A stretch of DNA of 64,000 bases from Eopsaltria australis (taxonomy: Eukaryota; Chordata; Aves; Passeriformes; Petroicidae), in the NCBI GenBank assembly GCA_034509425.1, contig JAVTVJ010000040.1, positions 3,155,501 through 3,219,500 of the forward strand, in the 5' to 3' direction. Both the position numbers and the translations under genes were made by a program. This document shows positions 47,901-60,873 of this stretch, piece after piece (the first letter of the stretch is position 1; each line of letters starts with the position of its first letter). The notes beneath the pieces were generated by a model that saw only the letters and a program-made list of their open reading frames with translations, made no database searches and was not told the DNA's origin.

Positions 47901-50900
47901 CTAAAGTCTGCATTTGATTGCTGCAGGACTTCAGATACCCCCTTCAAATATTTATGATCTTTCACTACAAATCGATGTTTAAAAAGACCTAAATATAATG
48001 CTGTGAAAACTCCTCCAAGTACCTTAGTAGTAGAATTATTAGATTTGTTTCTGTTTTACAGATTCATTCTTTGGCTCCAGCTATGTGTTTCAACACACTC
48101 TCCTTACATCAAGGGCTCTTCAGGGCTTTTTCTGTATGTGCTGAAAGACACTTCTTTACCTGAGGCTACTCTGCTAACTTCTTGGAGCATGAAGTATCTC
48201 AGGATAATTTAACCACGTGAGGCACACTCAGATTTGGCAGATTGTCTCAGGCATTTGGAGTTAACCAATAATAACATCCCTGCTCCTAATCCTCCAGATT
48301 TCTTCTAAGTTCTGCTTGTATTTGTTCTTAGTGAAAAGCATGGCATTATCTTATTACAGCAATTTGATTTTCATTATCTAAGTAGGCTGCTGTGTCAGCA
48401 AAAAGCAGCAATTTGGAAAGGATGGAAAAGACTGCGAGTCATGGATGAATGAGTGATTGGTGGAGGAAAAAAAAGAAGATAGAAGAGGGTTTGTTGAGTG
48501 ATTGAGTGAGCTTGGGAAAATAAGGTGAGGTCTGTGGTAATCAGTTCAGAAATATGGCTCTTTGCTTATGTGATTGAGTAGGGGAAGCCTACACATATAA
48601 CCTGTGCTTAGATGGCATAAGTTCAGCCAGAAGTGTGCTGTACAACAGTTTGTGTAGAAGAAGCTGGAGTACTGAGAGGACTACAAGGTCCTGTCTAACT
48701 CATTTAACAAGAAAAGCCGTCTGGTAAGAAATTGCCTGCCACCAAGATCTGTTTCAAAGTCTGCTTTTGAGGTGCAATTCTTTTACCATGGGAAGAGGCC
48801 TGTACGGTAAGGAAAATCAATCTGCAACTTATGAACCTTCATTTAGTTATGCTGCAGGCATCCTTTTGGAGATGCAAGGTTTCAAGAGCTGATACATGAA
48901 TTGGTATGGGCATGGAGCACAGCATGCTCTTGTTGGTATCTAATTAGCTCCAGTTTAACCAAGTTTCTGGGCTGAGTGTCTTTAGCGTTTAAAATCTATT
49001 GTATATCATTTTCTGTGTACAATCCAATGTTCACTGAAGGCAATGGGGCCACGTCTACTGCAGTAAATAAGATAAATCAAGGACTACTGCCTGGCTCTGA
49101 TGTCAAGTTCTGATAGTACAGTATATGTCCACATTTCTCAGCTCTCGTCTTCTCCCAGGAGGACAGAATGACCAGAACCAAATTGTCATTGGGAATGACA
49201 ACCCATGGGTCTGGTGGTGCCTGAATGCTGCCTGGACAGTGTCAGGGACTGCTGGGACCAGACTTTGAAACATGCTAAAAATATGTGGGATAGTCTTGTG
49301 CCAGTAAACTTCCCAGGTTTATTAATACAGGTATGATCTGAGAGTGTTATGATTGGCATCAGTAGACTACAAGTGGGTGAAAATGAGCCATCTCCTGTGA
49401 TGGATCTATAATCCTTTGAGATTCCCAGAGCATATTGCTCTCGGGTAAGGGACCTCCATTTTAAAAGAGAAAAAGGAATTTAAAAGCTGCTTTGGGCATT
49501 TTGCCAGCTGCACAGCAACATCTGGTTGGCATTCAGAGGCTTCAGGGGCAGCTAATCCTGCTCTGAGTAGGATTAACATCCCTGTTTAAAACATACTCTT
49601 GGTATGTCTGGTGGAGCCAGGATTTTGGCTGTCCAGAGAAGAGGGTAAGAGTGCAAGAAGGAGGACCTGTGTGACTGTCACAAAATGTTTCCGTCCCCAC
49701 TTTGTTCTGTGTGGCTTCAGTGCTTCATCTGATGAAACGAAGCACTAAAGCTTTAACTTTAGCAGCCCATCCAAATGCTTTTTAGATACTGTAGAGGTGA
49801 CTGCCTGTCTCTTCTTTACTACATATTCCACAAGTGAGAGCACTTACCAGCAAGGGGTGGAATTATTTAGAGAAATATTGCTCTGCTTTCAGTAGCATAG
49901 GTGAAAAAGATTGTATTCAGCACAGGTGCATGTAAATCCCAATTATGTTGCTTGTGAAACTGTTTTCATGGAGGAAATGACAAGATTTATAGGGACCAGA
50001 ATTGTAGCAGAATTCATGGATGAGCTCCAACACAAAATTTTATCCTGTTTTCCATAGTTAGGGGTAAAGAAGTTGAATTTTATTGACTCAAAGTACCTGT
50101 GCTGACAGTGACTGACTGATTTCTTAAAGACCATCTCTACTGATGAACTCAACTGTTGGAAATTATGAGACAACACAGAAGTTGGATGCTGCCTTACAAA
50201 TTCTGGAAAACTTTATGTTTTAAGTAGATTCTCTTTGAAACTGGAGTGCTGTGGACTTGTGAGAAGCATAGCAGGCTGTAACCCATGAGGGCTAGGAGAA
50301 TTGTTCTGCGTAGCTCCAGAGCAAAGGTCAGTATGAACACACACAGAATTGCACACAAACTTTTCAGCTTGCCCCAGACATCTTTGTGAGAAACATATAC
50401 AATTAAGGGCTTATTAATGAGCCATATGTTCTGAACATGGGAAGCACTGATACTTGTAAGTAGTTTCTTCTACACCCTTCCCTTTAAGATTGTATAGAAG
50501 ACAAATTACTGTTATATTTCTGCACATCACTTCAAGAGTCTGCCACAAAACTGCTGCTGAAAATTAGTTTGGCTCTGCTGAGGAGGCACTTCAAATTATA
50601 GCTCAGCTGAGTGTTTGGCCTGGTGTACTCAGATTTATAGATACCACCAAGCCTATCATATTCAGGTGAAATATTTGCATACTTGCATGCAGTATTTACA
50701 TATTAAAGTACAGTATTTACATGTTCTTTATTTTGCATGTCGAGACTTTTGACAAATAAAGGAAACACTTCAAAATGTGTCTTTATTTTTGTTTCCTATG
50801 TCTCAGATTTTCCAGAAAAATAAGTTGCTACATCCCCCTCTTTCATCCCTGAAAAAGAGCAGGAAAACGAGTGGCCTTCCTGCAGCAGCTGTTGCACCTG

Positions 50901-51404
50901 CTGTTTACAGTGAAGTTGGACCACAGCAATGCTTCTTTTCTGGTCCACAACATTTCCTCTAGCAGTCAAAGCCAACACATCAAAGTGAAAGCTCCGAAGG
51001 AGAAAAACAATGTGACCTATTGTTCCAAGAAAACAAAATAAATCATTTGTAGGAAAGGAGTAAAAACTCCTGACTGGATTTTTAAAACATAAATATTGGG
51101 AAGAAGACTGTGCAAAGCAAAATGTAAGGTGTGGTTGCGATGATGCTAGACACGCTACAATTTCTCAAACTTTACTGTACTCTCACTTGATATGTTCTAA
51201 CAATAGAAGCAATGCATCTAATGCATGCTTTGGAGATACACATTGCAGCTCAAGATAAAAGCCAGTGTTGGACCCTTTCATTTGCTTTTATTTCCAGTTT
51301 TGAAAAGTCCCAAATTCTGAAATTCTTCAATCTCATGAAGTTTGGACCTATTCTTGTAATTATAGTGTTTCTCTTTTTGTTCTTCTTCCTTGCTGTTGTT
51401 TGTT
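41901..51404. other. Unique A+T-rich noncoding DNA
   Basis: About 9.5 kb without a recognised gene or repeat family. The longest open frame, 147 codons on the minus strand (45982-46425), is the longest in the window outside obvious repeats, but it matches nothing I recognise and roughly one such frame is expected by chance in 64 kb of this composition. A short perfect inverted repeat GTGGTCT/AGACCAC sits at about 41903-41918. A TATG-type short repeat lies at 44618-44640. Confidence 0.5.
44618..44640 (+). repeat. (TATG)n-type microsatellite, short
   Basis: Tandem TATG/TGTG units, about 22 bases, with imperfect phase. A similar (CATG)(TATG) stretch is found at 57348-57373. Confidence 0.75.
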
Positions 51405-51482
51405 ATTCTTTTGATGGAAATACCTTGAGGTTCCCACTGAGGGCCCCATTGTGCTAGACAATTACACTGCACAAAGAGGTTG
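51405..51482 (-). repeat. L2-like LINE 3'-end relic
   Basis: The plus strand contains 'ccttgaggttcccactgagggccccattgtgctagaca', with 'actgcacaaag' after a small insertion. On the minus strand this is the 'tttgtgcagtg...tgtctagcacaatggggccct' end of the same L2-like family as the relic at 16425-16515. Only about 75 bp remain. It is noncoding. Confidence 0.6.
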
Positions 51483-53680
51483 TGATGTAAATAGAGAAAC
51501 TAGTGTGTGGTAGAGGAAGCAGAGTAGAGGATCAGCTTGCCTGTACTCTCCTGAAAGGTCAGAGACAGAGGTGGTCAGAACCCTGCTTTGTGTTGCCTGG
51601 CTTGTAGCTCCTTTTAAGTAATGGAAGAAGTCATATTTGCGACATCATTTTACCTGGATGAGGAGGATTAGATTTTTTCAAAAACCTAAAATACAGCTTG
51701 CTCTGTTGTAAGGAGGAGGTGAGGAAACATGTACCTGATTGGCAACCAGGATTTCTCAATAAACAAAATGAAATCTGGAAGATTGCCTGCCATCATGAAA
51801 TCATATTATCCAGAGGCACTTGGGTTACCTCCCCCCTCGGCATAAGCATATAAGTTGTGACCTTGTGACCCAGATACAGGTAATAAAATCTTCAACTTTC
51901 TTCCAGCAGTATTGCTGCAGCCATGTAGCTGTGGAGTGGTGCACCTTATTTCCTGTGATCCCAGGGGTTCTGATAAGAAAACTGAAGGCACAGAAATCAA
52001 AGGCTAGTTCCTGTTTTCTGGATGCTGTTTTGGGAGCCCTACCATCAGAAAAAAGGAAACAGAGCAGAAAAGTCTGTCTAAAAGTAGACCTTCTCTGTCA
52101 GTTTACTTGAAAGAGTCTGGAGGAGCAGATGCAGAGCTGTGTATCCAGCTGAAATAAAAGCAAGCACAGTTGTTTCATAAGAAACGGAAATCCAGAACTT
52201 GACTCAGTTTCTTCCTATTGTAATGAAAGTCCAGAGGAAATTAATGAAACCTATTACAAATTTAATGAAGTAAATGAAACAATTCCACTGCCTTGGTTTA
52301 ATGACTTCCACACAAAACCCTCAAAGGGCTGGTCCATTCTGCCTACTGGGTTCACAGCACTGGGCCAGGTCCTTGTAATAATAACAACAGGCTGAAAAGC
52401 TGTGTCTCATATTCTGATGTTAATGCACTGAACTGAAACAGTTGCAAAATAAATACTGAAAATAAAGGACTTTGGACTGGTCAAGAGGTAAAAGCACAGT
52501 TTGTAGAGCTCAGTGTAGAGATAACTACACTGAACTTTGGTGACCATTGAGAGGCAGGGGATCAGAGGGTTCAACCCATTGCATTCCCTCTACAGCCTTT
52601 ACTTGGATAAAACCATGAGCAAGGTGAAAACCAATGATTCTTAAAGATTAAGTATATACAATCCTATAGTGCACTAGTTTGATAAAAAACTCCATTAGAG
52701 AGGCTCCTATTTCTGTTCCTCTGCTGTATCTGATCACCTTGTGACTTAGGAACATCTTTCTCAGCCTCAACAAAGCTACAATTCTACTCTGCTTTCCCCC
52801 ATTAATGAGAAGAATCATTACCAAGTGTTTTAGAACTACTTATACTGCTAGATCTTGCCATAAAAATGTCTTTATTAAAAATACAGAATTTCTTTCATAA
52901 TGCAATATCTGTTTGTGTAATTAGAGAAAAATTGGATGCAACTGATGGCATAAAACTATAACTAAATGCTATCTGATCCTCATGTGGTTAGGTATATTTT
53001 ATCATCTAAGAACTGCAAAAGGCTTTGAGGGTACACACACAGTGTTTTTCCTGCATGTGTAGAGTGTTAGTACAGACAGGGGTGGGTGCTGGCTGTGGCT
53101 AAGGCTGTAAAGAAGCATACCTATTACAGCTGAAATACAGAAATAATTTCTAAGGCCCACAGTCACAGACAGATGCACAGCTCACTTTGGTTTTCACTGA
53201 GGCTTAGGTACTGCTCTACACTTTCCTCTAGTTTCCCTCTCCCTTCCATCCCAATGAAGATGTAAAGATTATTGACCTTGCCCTGCTTTCATAGACCAGA
53301 CAAAACCACCAGGAACAGTTTATTTCAACACCTGAAAAAAAATAATCTTTACCAATGAATGCCTTAAAAAACTCTGAAGACAGATGAATTCTGATGAATC
53401 CGGCTGAAGTGCTTTAAGGTATTACTGCCCTGCTGTCGTCTGCCACTCCTGCAGCAGCTGCCCGTGTGTTCAGGGAGTCAGCAAAAGGGGATGAGGACCA
53501 AGGTCCCGGCTGGTCCATCACACAGATGGGCTCATTAACTGAGGGTATCTTTGTGGCATAATGGATTTACCTCTTTTTGCTCTGCTGGCCCACTGCCAGG
53601 CAGTAATGCCAGCAGACAGGCAGCCACAAACAGCTGGGGTGCCAAGGCAGCCTGTTGTGGGTCAGTTATAATTGTCCTTT
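51483..53680. other. Unique noncoding DNA
   Basis: No gene was recognised. Open frames reach 96 codons (51820-52110, plus) without recognisable similarity. The sequence is ordinary and A+T-rich, becoming more mixed after 53.4 kb. Confidence 0.55.
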
Positions 53681-53884
53681 TCCTTCCTTCCTTCCTTCCT
53701 TCCTTCCTTCCTTCCTTCCTTCCTTCCTTCCTTCCTTCCTTCCTTCCTTCCTTCCTTCCTTCCTTCCTTACTTCCTTCATTCCTTCCTTCCTTCCTTCCT
53801 TCCTTCCTTCCTTCCTTCCTTCCTTCCTTCCTTCCTTCCTTCCTTCCTTCCTTCCTTCCTTCCTTCCTTCCTTCCTTCCTTCCC
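53681..53884 (+). repeat. (CCTT)n tetranucleotide microsatellite, about 200 bp
   Basis: Around fifty tandem CCTT units run almost unbroken, interrupted once at 53769-53780 by CTTACTTCCTTCATT-type changes that split it into two near-perfect blocks. A degenerate pyrimidine-rich stretch continues to about 53950. All three plus-strand frames and the minus strand stay open through it, which yields spurious Pro-Ser-Phe-Leu and Lys-Glu-Gly-Arg repeat open frames of up to 147 codons. Long polypyrimidine mirror repeats can adopt triplex (H-DNA) structure and are usually length-polymorphic. Confidence 0.98.
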
Positions 53885-56800
53885 TTTTCTCTTCCTTACC
53901 TTTTTTAATCTCCCTCTTCCCTTCTCTCTTACCTTTCTCTGTCTCTCACCTGTCTGTATTTCTTCACTGCAACACAAGAGTTAGGTCTCTATAGGAAATC
54001 TACCTCCAAGCTCCCACCAGTACCCTCCCACATAATTAAGAATTTGTTCCCCCTCCCCCACAATCTCTTTTTGTTTTGTTATTGTCAGCTGGTCTCTTGG
54101 ATTAGGGTTTGCAGCTCTCTCTGGGCTCAGGAAATCTTGGTAGCTTGGCAGCATTTCTTGCCAGATCACTGATCCTAATGTGAGTGCCAGAATCCTGCAG
54201 TTTGCATAATGCTAATTTGCTTTTCAGCCCAAGTTGCCGACTCACATGCTGCTTAGCACATCGAGTAGCAGAAGGAATGCCATGTGCTCTACCCCAAGTG
54301 AGCGAGGAGGAGGAGAGTAATTGGATAGATACCCACTACCTGAAATTGAAACTAATCTAACCAACCCTGGATATAAACCTTAATGCACTGTTGAGCTTCT
54401 GGTAAGAGGTCATTAGACTGAAACTGTTTCAAGCCAATTAGTTCCTTATTCTCAGAGCTCTGATTTGGAGTTTTCACTGGCATAATAAGGTTACAAATGC
54501 TGCTGCAATTATGGCAATATTCATTCAGTCAGACCTAGATCCCGCCACCCTTACTCATTGTAAGGGTAGTAGAACTGGACCTTAATGCCTGTGCCAATGA
54601 AATGCTGGACATGTCAGGGTGGGGCGATACTGAGAGATATCACCACACCTAAGGGATGTTGCCAGTCACTGGGCTAAATGCCAGCTACTTTCAGTCGACT
54701 GGGTGTGGGGCTATCTCACTGCATTACCACACACTCAAGTGTCTTAATGCAATACCAGTTCTTTCAAAGCAAAAGAAAGTCAGACCGCCTAGAAATAAAA
54801 CCCAAACCTTAACCATCACCTTTGTTTTCATTCTAAGCTGCACACGCACCAATACTAATATAGCTGCAGCATGAGTCCAGAAAGTTGGGATCCTTCTAAA
54901 CAGGTTGTCCAGGCTCTCTCTCCAATAAACTTTGGGAAATGAGTAGCTCTGAAGAAAGATTGATCCTTCCTGCATGAGACACCTCTCTGAGACAGGATGA
55001 GTTGGACTGTGTTCTGAAGGAACTGCAATGTCTCCCTCAGCTGAAGGGCAAGAGGCTCTGTATTGGATCTGTTCAGTCAGCTGAAGTTTGTGGAATTGCA
55101 CCTCATGCTTAGTGACAGAACCTGAGCCTGGTTTGCTTTCTGACTGGTGGCTTGGTCACAGACAGGGACTGTGGGTCACAACTCTTGTGCCAGTCAGCTG
55201 ATGCAACACTCCCAACCCCTAGGGACAGGGAGCACTTCTGTGAGACGCTCTTCTTGTCAGCTCTTGAGCAGCAGTGAATAACCAGGGCGCTGTGAGAAGT
55301 GACTTTGATTTTCTCTGTTTGGTCAGCAGGAGAGCAGTGCCCTGGTCCAACAGGCCATGCAGGCACTCCTGGGATCACAGCTCACCACAGGCACTCGGGG
55401 GCAGCTTGCTGCTGACATCGTCCCAACGCCCAGCAAGCGGCATGTAGGAAGGGTTTCACAGGAGTGCTGAGTGCACAGTCTCTAATCTAGAAGGTGTGGA
55501 GATTACAGGAGAATTGGGTAAGGAATTTACAATGAAGGCTGTGAAAGAAACTAGCCGAGTAAGACACAAGCAAGAATTAATGGCCAAATAATACTGATTA
55601 AATTTCTTGATCTTCCATGCTTGGGTTTTGTTGGTTTGGGAAGTGTAGAGGTGAAATTCTCCCAAATTTGTCTTTTTGTTTTATGCTGTGTGATACCTTG
55701 CATTGTGCTCCTCTCCATTTTAATAAAGCTCCAAATGTGTGTAAGGATGGGGACTGGAGGGGTTTATTATCCCTCTATCAAAGCAATGTCAGTGTATTCA
55801 GGAACAGCAAAACATTTCTTGTTAAAGCACCATCTCTACAGAAAGGCCGTACACTTGCGTTTGGAGGACCACCGGATGATTAAATATTGTACCATCTGAC
55901 GGACTAATGAAAGGGAAGTATTCTTAGGACTTTTGAGGCCTGAGAAAAAAGTCAAAATCCAGTCGTTTTCTCCTGTGTTAGGGATGTGCACTTGCTGTCT
56001 CATGGGACAGGGCTGTTGGACCCAAACTAAAGGTTCAAGTTGCTTCCACTGTTCAGGACCTCACTACAGGAGCACTGTCATGGGGAAGCACGCTATCAAA
56101 GAAATCACTGCCATTTTTGTTTGTTTAAGGAGTGTGGTAGATGCATATGAAAAATATATTAGATTTTCAGCATGATTTAATTTTAAATAACTCCAGAAGA
56201 TGGGGCCCCAAAATTGCTGGCTTTCAAGTAGCTGGCTTCATTGGGATGTCTGGATTTATCAGACCTCCTCAGGTAATGCAATAATGCATATGCTTAAGGG
56301 ATTACATGATAGAGGAGTTAGATGACATTAAAAAAACCTGCCCAGCAGCTGGGTCCCAGGGTTGAAAAGCCTTGCAGAAAGCGTTTTGGTGTGGGAAAAT
56401 ATGGGATCACTGATAAACTTTAGAAATCTCTGTGGTTAGTTCTGTTCCTGGTGAGTGTGAGGTTTAGAGGAAAAAAAAGCCCATGATGAACAGAAAATGT
56501 TTTCTCAGGAATTACTCTCAAAACAAACAGTCACAGTAAAGATGCATTTCCTTTCTTTAAGCATGCATACATTTCTTCTCTTAAGAATCTCTGATTGTTC
56601 AGCTGAAGAGGTTGGTAATTGCCCACCCCAGTGATTCAGCATTCTGGGAATTTCCCAAAAGTGGTTCGAACTGAGCTATGATTTTTGCCAGCCTTTTCCA
56701 GCTTTAAAATTGTCCTTCTCCCTAAAATGGACAAATGTCTTTGCTGTCCTAATTGAAAGATAGGAAGAACAATTGACTAATACTAATGATAAACTGTGAC

Positions 56801-57866
56801 TGTATGTAAATATGATTTTATCAGAGAGCTAACACTGCTACTTTTATTCCCTGTAGAAAATATTGCTTTCCTTCCGCATTTTACATACTTGTGGCAAATA
56901 TATAGGGGACAGTATTCGGTTACAATATGTTGTATTGTAGATTTACAGCCAGGAAAACTATATCAGTTTAGCAGAGCCAGAATATAAACACAGGAAAAAA
57001 AGTAGCTCAAAAGTGGAAATTAATGAAAAGGGCCATTGCAGTCAAAAATGTATGTGTGTGAACTGTGATTGACAAAGTTGGTCAGGCAAAGCACTACAAT
57101 GTTGATCATTCTCTGTTGCTATCATAAATACTTTCTTTCCTTCTGCTTTCTTTGTAGTGTCCCCAAGCTACCTACTCCTCTAATAATTTAATAGTGATTA
57201 TTTTCCTTTTCTGTCTAGCTATTAAAAGTTTCTCTCTTCTGTGCTGTGTGTACGTTAAAACCCAAGCTAGGTAGTAGAAGCTAAAAGAGTAAGTAAAACA
57301 TTTTTCTTTTTTCCTCTTGATTTTCAGGCTTCTTCTGTCTCATGTGTATCCATGTGTATGCATGTATGTATGGCTGTCCTCTGGTACAAATTAAAGTAGC
57401 CACACAGAAGGACACAAAAGGCACTTAGCCAGGGTGAAGGATATGTCCCCATTGTTTCCTCGGAGTGTTGGATTCAACATCCTTTGACTCATGTAATTAA
57501 AGAAAAAAAAAGTCCTAGCAACTCGAAATTAAAACTATTGTTGCTAGAAACTGAATGTGCAAGGAACAAGAGGATGGGGGTCTAATCTGTTACAATCACT
57601 TTTCAGGATGTTATAAACTTTGCTCCTGCTGAACCCAACAGGAAAATTCCCAGTGACATCAGGGATGTACAAATGGGCTCATAGCTCTTATTCAGGATAG
57701 GTTCCTGTACCAGTCGGTAGGTGTGAATAAGCAGAGAAATCCTGTTGGAATGAAAAAAAAATTACTTTTCAAAGATTATCATCAGCATGAGCAATCTCAG
57801 TAAAGTTCTAATGACTGTTGTTAACAAACGGAGTTTTATTAAGTTTCCTGTAAAACAATGTGCTCT
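53885..57866. other. Unique noncoding DNA
   Basis: No gene was recognised. Bases 54195-54225 carry two octamer-like words (TTTGCATAATGCTAATTTGC). Open frames reach 125 codons (54724-55101, minus) and 92 codons (55621-55899, plus), neither recognisable. A CATG/TATG short repeat lies at 57348-57373. Confidence 0.55.
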
Positions 57867-57907
57867 GGGGGGGGGGGGGGGGGAAAGGGGGGCAGAAAAC
57901 AGGGGGG
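57867..57907 (+). repeat. Poly-G tract with further G runs (G-quadruplex-prone)
   Basis: A run of 17 G (57867-57883) is followed by AAA, six G (57887-57892), nine bases and six more G (57902-57907). Such a layout can fold into a G-quadruplex on the plus strand. Long mononucleotide G runs are also prone to sequencing and assembly error, so the exact length is uncertain. Confidence 0.9.
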
Positions 57908-59969
57908 TAATTGTCATACCGGTGAATCAGCTCCTCTGGGAATTTCCAAAAGGTGCGGTTAACTCAAAAGACTGTGGTGCTTGCCACATTTTTCCTTCCT
58001 AAGGCTAATCTTTGTAATTCAAATTAATTTGCAACCATTTAGTTTTGAATCTGGTGTTAATATGCTTGATTAAGCCCTATTATTAATAAATCCACCAAAG
58101 GCACAGATAATGGCAACAACTATAGAAAAAGACTAGGTATTAAGTGAAATCAATTTATTACAAATTCTGAGATTTGTCAGACAGTTCAACACTCCAAATT
58201 TGTCCAGCAAGGAAATGAGACTATGACACTATCCAGATCATGAGGAGAAGGTGAAGACAGCTAATCTGCAATGTGAGGGTGTCACCAGGCAGCAGGGAGA
58301 ACACAGAAAAGTGACTGACCACAGTGAGCACCACTCAGGAAAAAAAAATTTAAGGAGCTAGTTGCATGGAAAATGTGCAAAGAGCAAACCCAAATACCCA
58401 GAGATTGTAGTGACTTGTCCACCTCCCAAGCAGAAAGGATTCATATAGAAAATGGCAGTATTATTCTTTCTACTGTGAAGGTCTAATTTTTAAGAAAGAA
58501 ATTTTCTTCAGAAGTGTAGCAAGAGCAATGTTTTAACTATGACCCATATATATTTGACTAAGAAACTACTATTGTTTGTGTCCAAGAAACATGGCCAATT
58601 CTTCCCAGCTGTATTATTGTATTATAATAATTTTCCATTACAGAGGTGACTGTTGCTCCAAGCCAGAGTATGTAAATTAGCCAAGATTTGACTCTCCAGG
58701 CTTTGCCATGCACAATGCTAAGCACCTCATGCATGATGCTGACGTCTCTCCATACTTATGGACTTCCCTGGGAGTTGAAGGCACTCAATACTGCCTGGGA
58801 GGAAGAGATCTGTGTGTGGCAGAAAATGTTAGCATATTAGGAAAGTAAATGGAGATGATTTAATGATGAGACTACTGCTTCTCATGCTGACCATCAGTGT
58901 TTCATTGTTTCCTTGTGCTCCCCCATCAGCTGGCATCTATCTTGTGCCCCATGGTGAGTGCAGACTGGAAGCTCTCTGGGGCAAACTCTGGCCTTTGGCG
59001 TGATGCTCGTGTGGAGCAATATCCAGGTGCCCCAGACAGAGCAGCCTCGAGCTCCTGCAGTCACGCAATGGCTGCTTCCTTCCTTCATGTGATTGCTCAG
59101 CCTGTTTACATCTGTCAAGCCTTTTATAAAAGCTGTGCTGCTAGCAAGGGCTGTTTTGGGGCTGATGGTTTTATTTTTTTTTAATTGTTTTGAAGGCTCT
59201 TTTTAGTTAAAAAGTGTTTGCCACCACAGTTAAGACATGGACTGGATTAAAGTTCAAAACCAGCTCACGTCAGCAAGTGGATGGAAATTGTTACCATCTG
59301 ACAGCTGGTGGCCTGGAAGGAAAATGTAAAAGTCACTGCATGAAGGATTGGTTCAGGGCAGTGCCACAAGAAGTGACATGGCTTTGTTTTATATCCTGGG
59401 AGCCAGGCTCTCTGCTCTGCCCCAGTTCTGCTCAAAGGAGTGGGCACAGAGATTAGTGAAACTCACTGCACCTCTCTGACTGCAAGTGCCAGGTCCTGCT
59501 AGCAGGAGAAGCTGTGGTTTGTGATGATATTTGGTGAGACTGTAGTGTAGCAGGGCTGGTCTAGGTCACCAGGTTCAACACTTCTTTGCTGCCGTTCAGC
59601 CCCCTAAGTCTTTCTCCTAGCTCATCTCATCAACTCCAACCAGAATAAAATGAATTAATAAGAGAAAAAGTATTCTATTTTCACCTCTTGATGCTTTAAT
59701 AATAGGCCAGGTATTTTATTTGATGTAAGAATACCCTAACTGCCAGAATGTCTCATACAAACCAGTGTGCATTTAAATACCTTTTAGACTCTATTACAGA
59801 GTGTGTAGTACAAAGACAGACCAGGCAAAGGCTGCAGAATTAACTGACCCACCAGAGAATAAATGATAGCACTGGGAATGGCACAGGGATTGCAGATTCC
59901 ACATTGCAGATGCATGTCTTCTGGCTCCAGCAATACCAGCTGAAGAAATGAGTGCCCTGAACCTCTGGT
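57908..59969. other. Unique noncoding DNA
   Basis: No gene was recognised. Two overlapping open frames around 58894-59184 (74 codons minus, 95 codons plus) are unrecognised. The stretch just before 59970 may be a very diverged 5' extension of the CR1. Confidence 0.55.
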
Positions 59970-60873
59970 GTGCCAGCGAATCGTGCTGCCATCCAGAGGG
60001 ACTCCAACAGGCTGGAGAAATGGGCTGACAGGAACCTTGTGAAGTTCAACAAGAGGAAGTGTGAAGCCCTACCCCTGGGAAGGAATAATCCACATTATTC
60101 TAATGCCCCACTGCATGATGGGAGCTGACCAGCTGGAAAACAGCTTTGCAGAGCAGAACCTGGAGGTCCTGGTTGACACCAAGTTGACATGAGCCACCAA
60201 TCTCACATGACAGAAAGGACAGTGACCTCTGTCCTGGGCTGCATTAGGAGAAGTGTTTCTAACAGATCAAGGAAGGTGATCCTCCCCCTCCATTCAGCAC
60301 TGCTGAGGCTGTAGCCAGAGTACTGTCTCCAGTTCTGGCACCCTCAGCACAAGAGAGAGATGGATGTACCAGAGAGAGGCCTGCAAGGAGCTGCTACGAT
60401 GATTAAGGGAGCAAGAAATGGCAGAGGCACAAACAGCACAATTTTGCTGCTGTGAAAGCAAAAGTGGGAACTAGAGCAGCCCTCCTGTAAGGAGAGGCTG
60501 GAAGAGTAATGACTTCAGGCTGGAGAAGAAGAGACTCAGGTGGATCTTATCAATTTATATAAATACCTGAAACGAAGGTGCAAAGAGGACAGAGCTAGGC
60601 TCACTCCACTGACAGGGCACCTGCAGCAGGCACAAACTGAAACACAGAAAGTTCTGTCTGAACATTAGAAAACACCTTTTTATTGTTAGGATAACTAAGT
60701 ACTGGCCCAAGTGGCCTAGAGGGTCTGTGGAGTACCCATCTTTGGCTATATTCAAAAACCATCCATACGTTTGGTCCTGGGCAACCTTGTTCTAAGTGAC
60801 CCTGCTTGATCAAGGGATTGAACCAAATGAACCCCAGATGTGTCTTCCAACCTCAGCCGTGCTGTGATTCTCT
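59970..60873 (+). mobile_element. CR1 LINE, longest copy, about 0.9 kb 3' portion
   Basis: In sense orientation it runs from the late ORF2 region to the 3' end: 'ccatccagagggactccaacaggctggagaaatgggctgac', 'aaccttgtgaagttcaacaagaggaagtg', 'ggaaggaataatcc', 'gggctgcattaggagaagtg', 'gattaaggg', 'aggctggagaagaagagactcagg', 'ggatcttatcaatttatataaatacctgaa', 'gggcaccaactgaaacacag'-type sequence and the terminal 'ccttccaacctcagccgtgctgtgattctctg'. Many stops and frameshifts break ORF2, so it is dead. Its C-terminal ORF2 block is recognisable in pieces, for example VILPLHSALLRL at about 60270-60310. The start is approximate, since similarity fades upstream. Confidence 0.93.

Noticed and set aside
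53551..53994. 147-codon plus-strand open frame rich in Pro, Ser, Phe and Leu, and Lys-Glu-Gly-Arg frames on the opposite strand
   Set aside because: These are translations of the CCTT microsatellite, which lacks stop codons in every frame.
60555..60813. Minus-strand open frames of 66-70 codons
   Set aside because: They are antisense to the plus-strand CR1 at 59970-60873. Similar antisense frames occur at 8752-9119.
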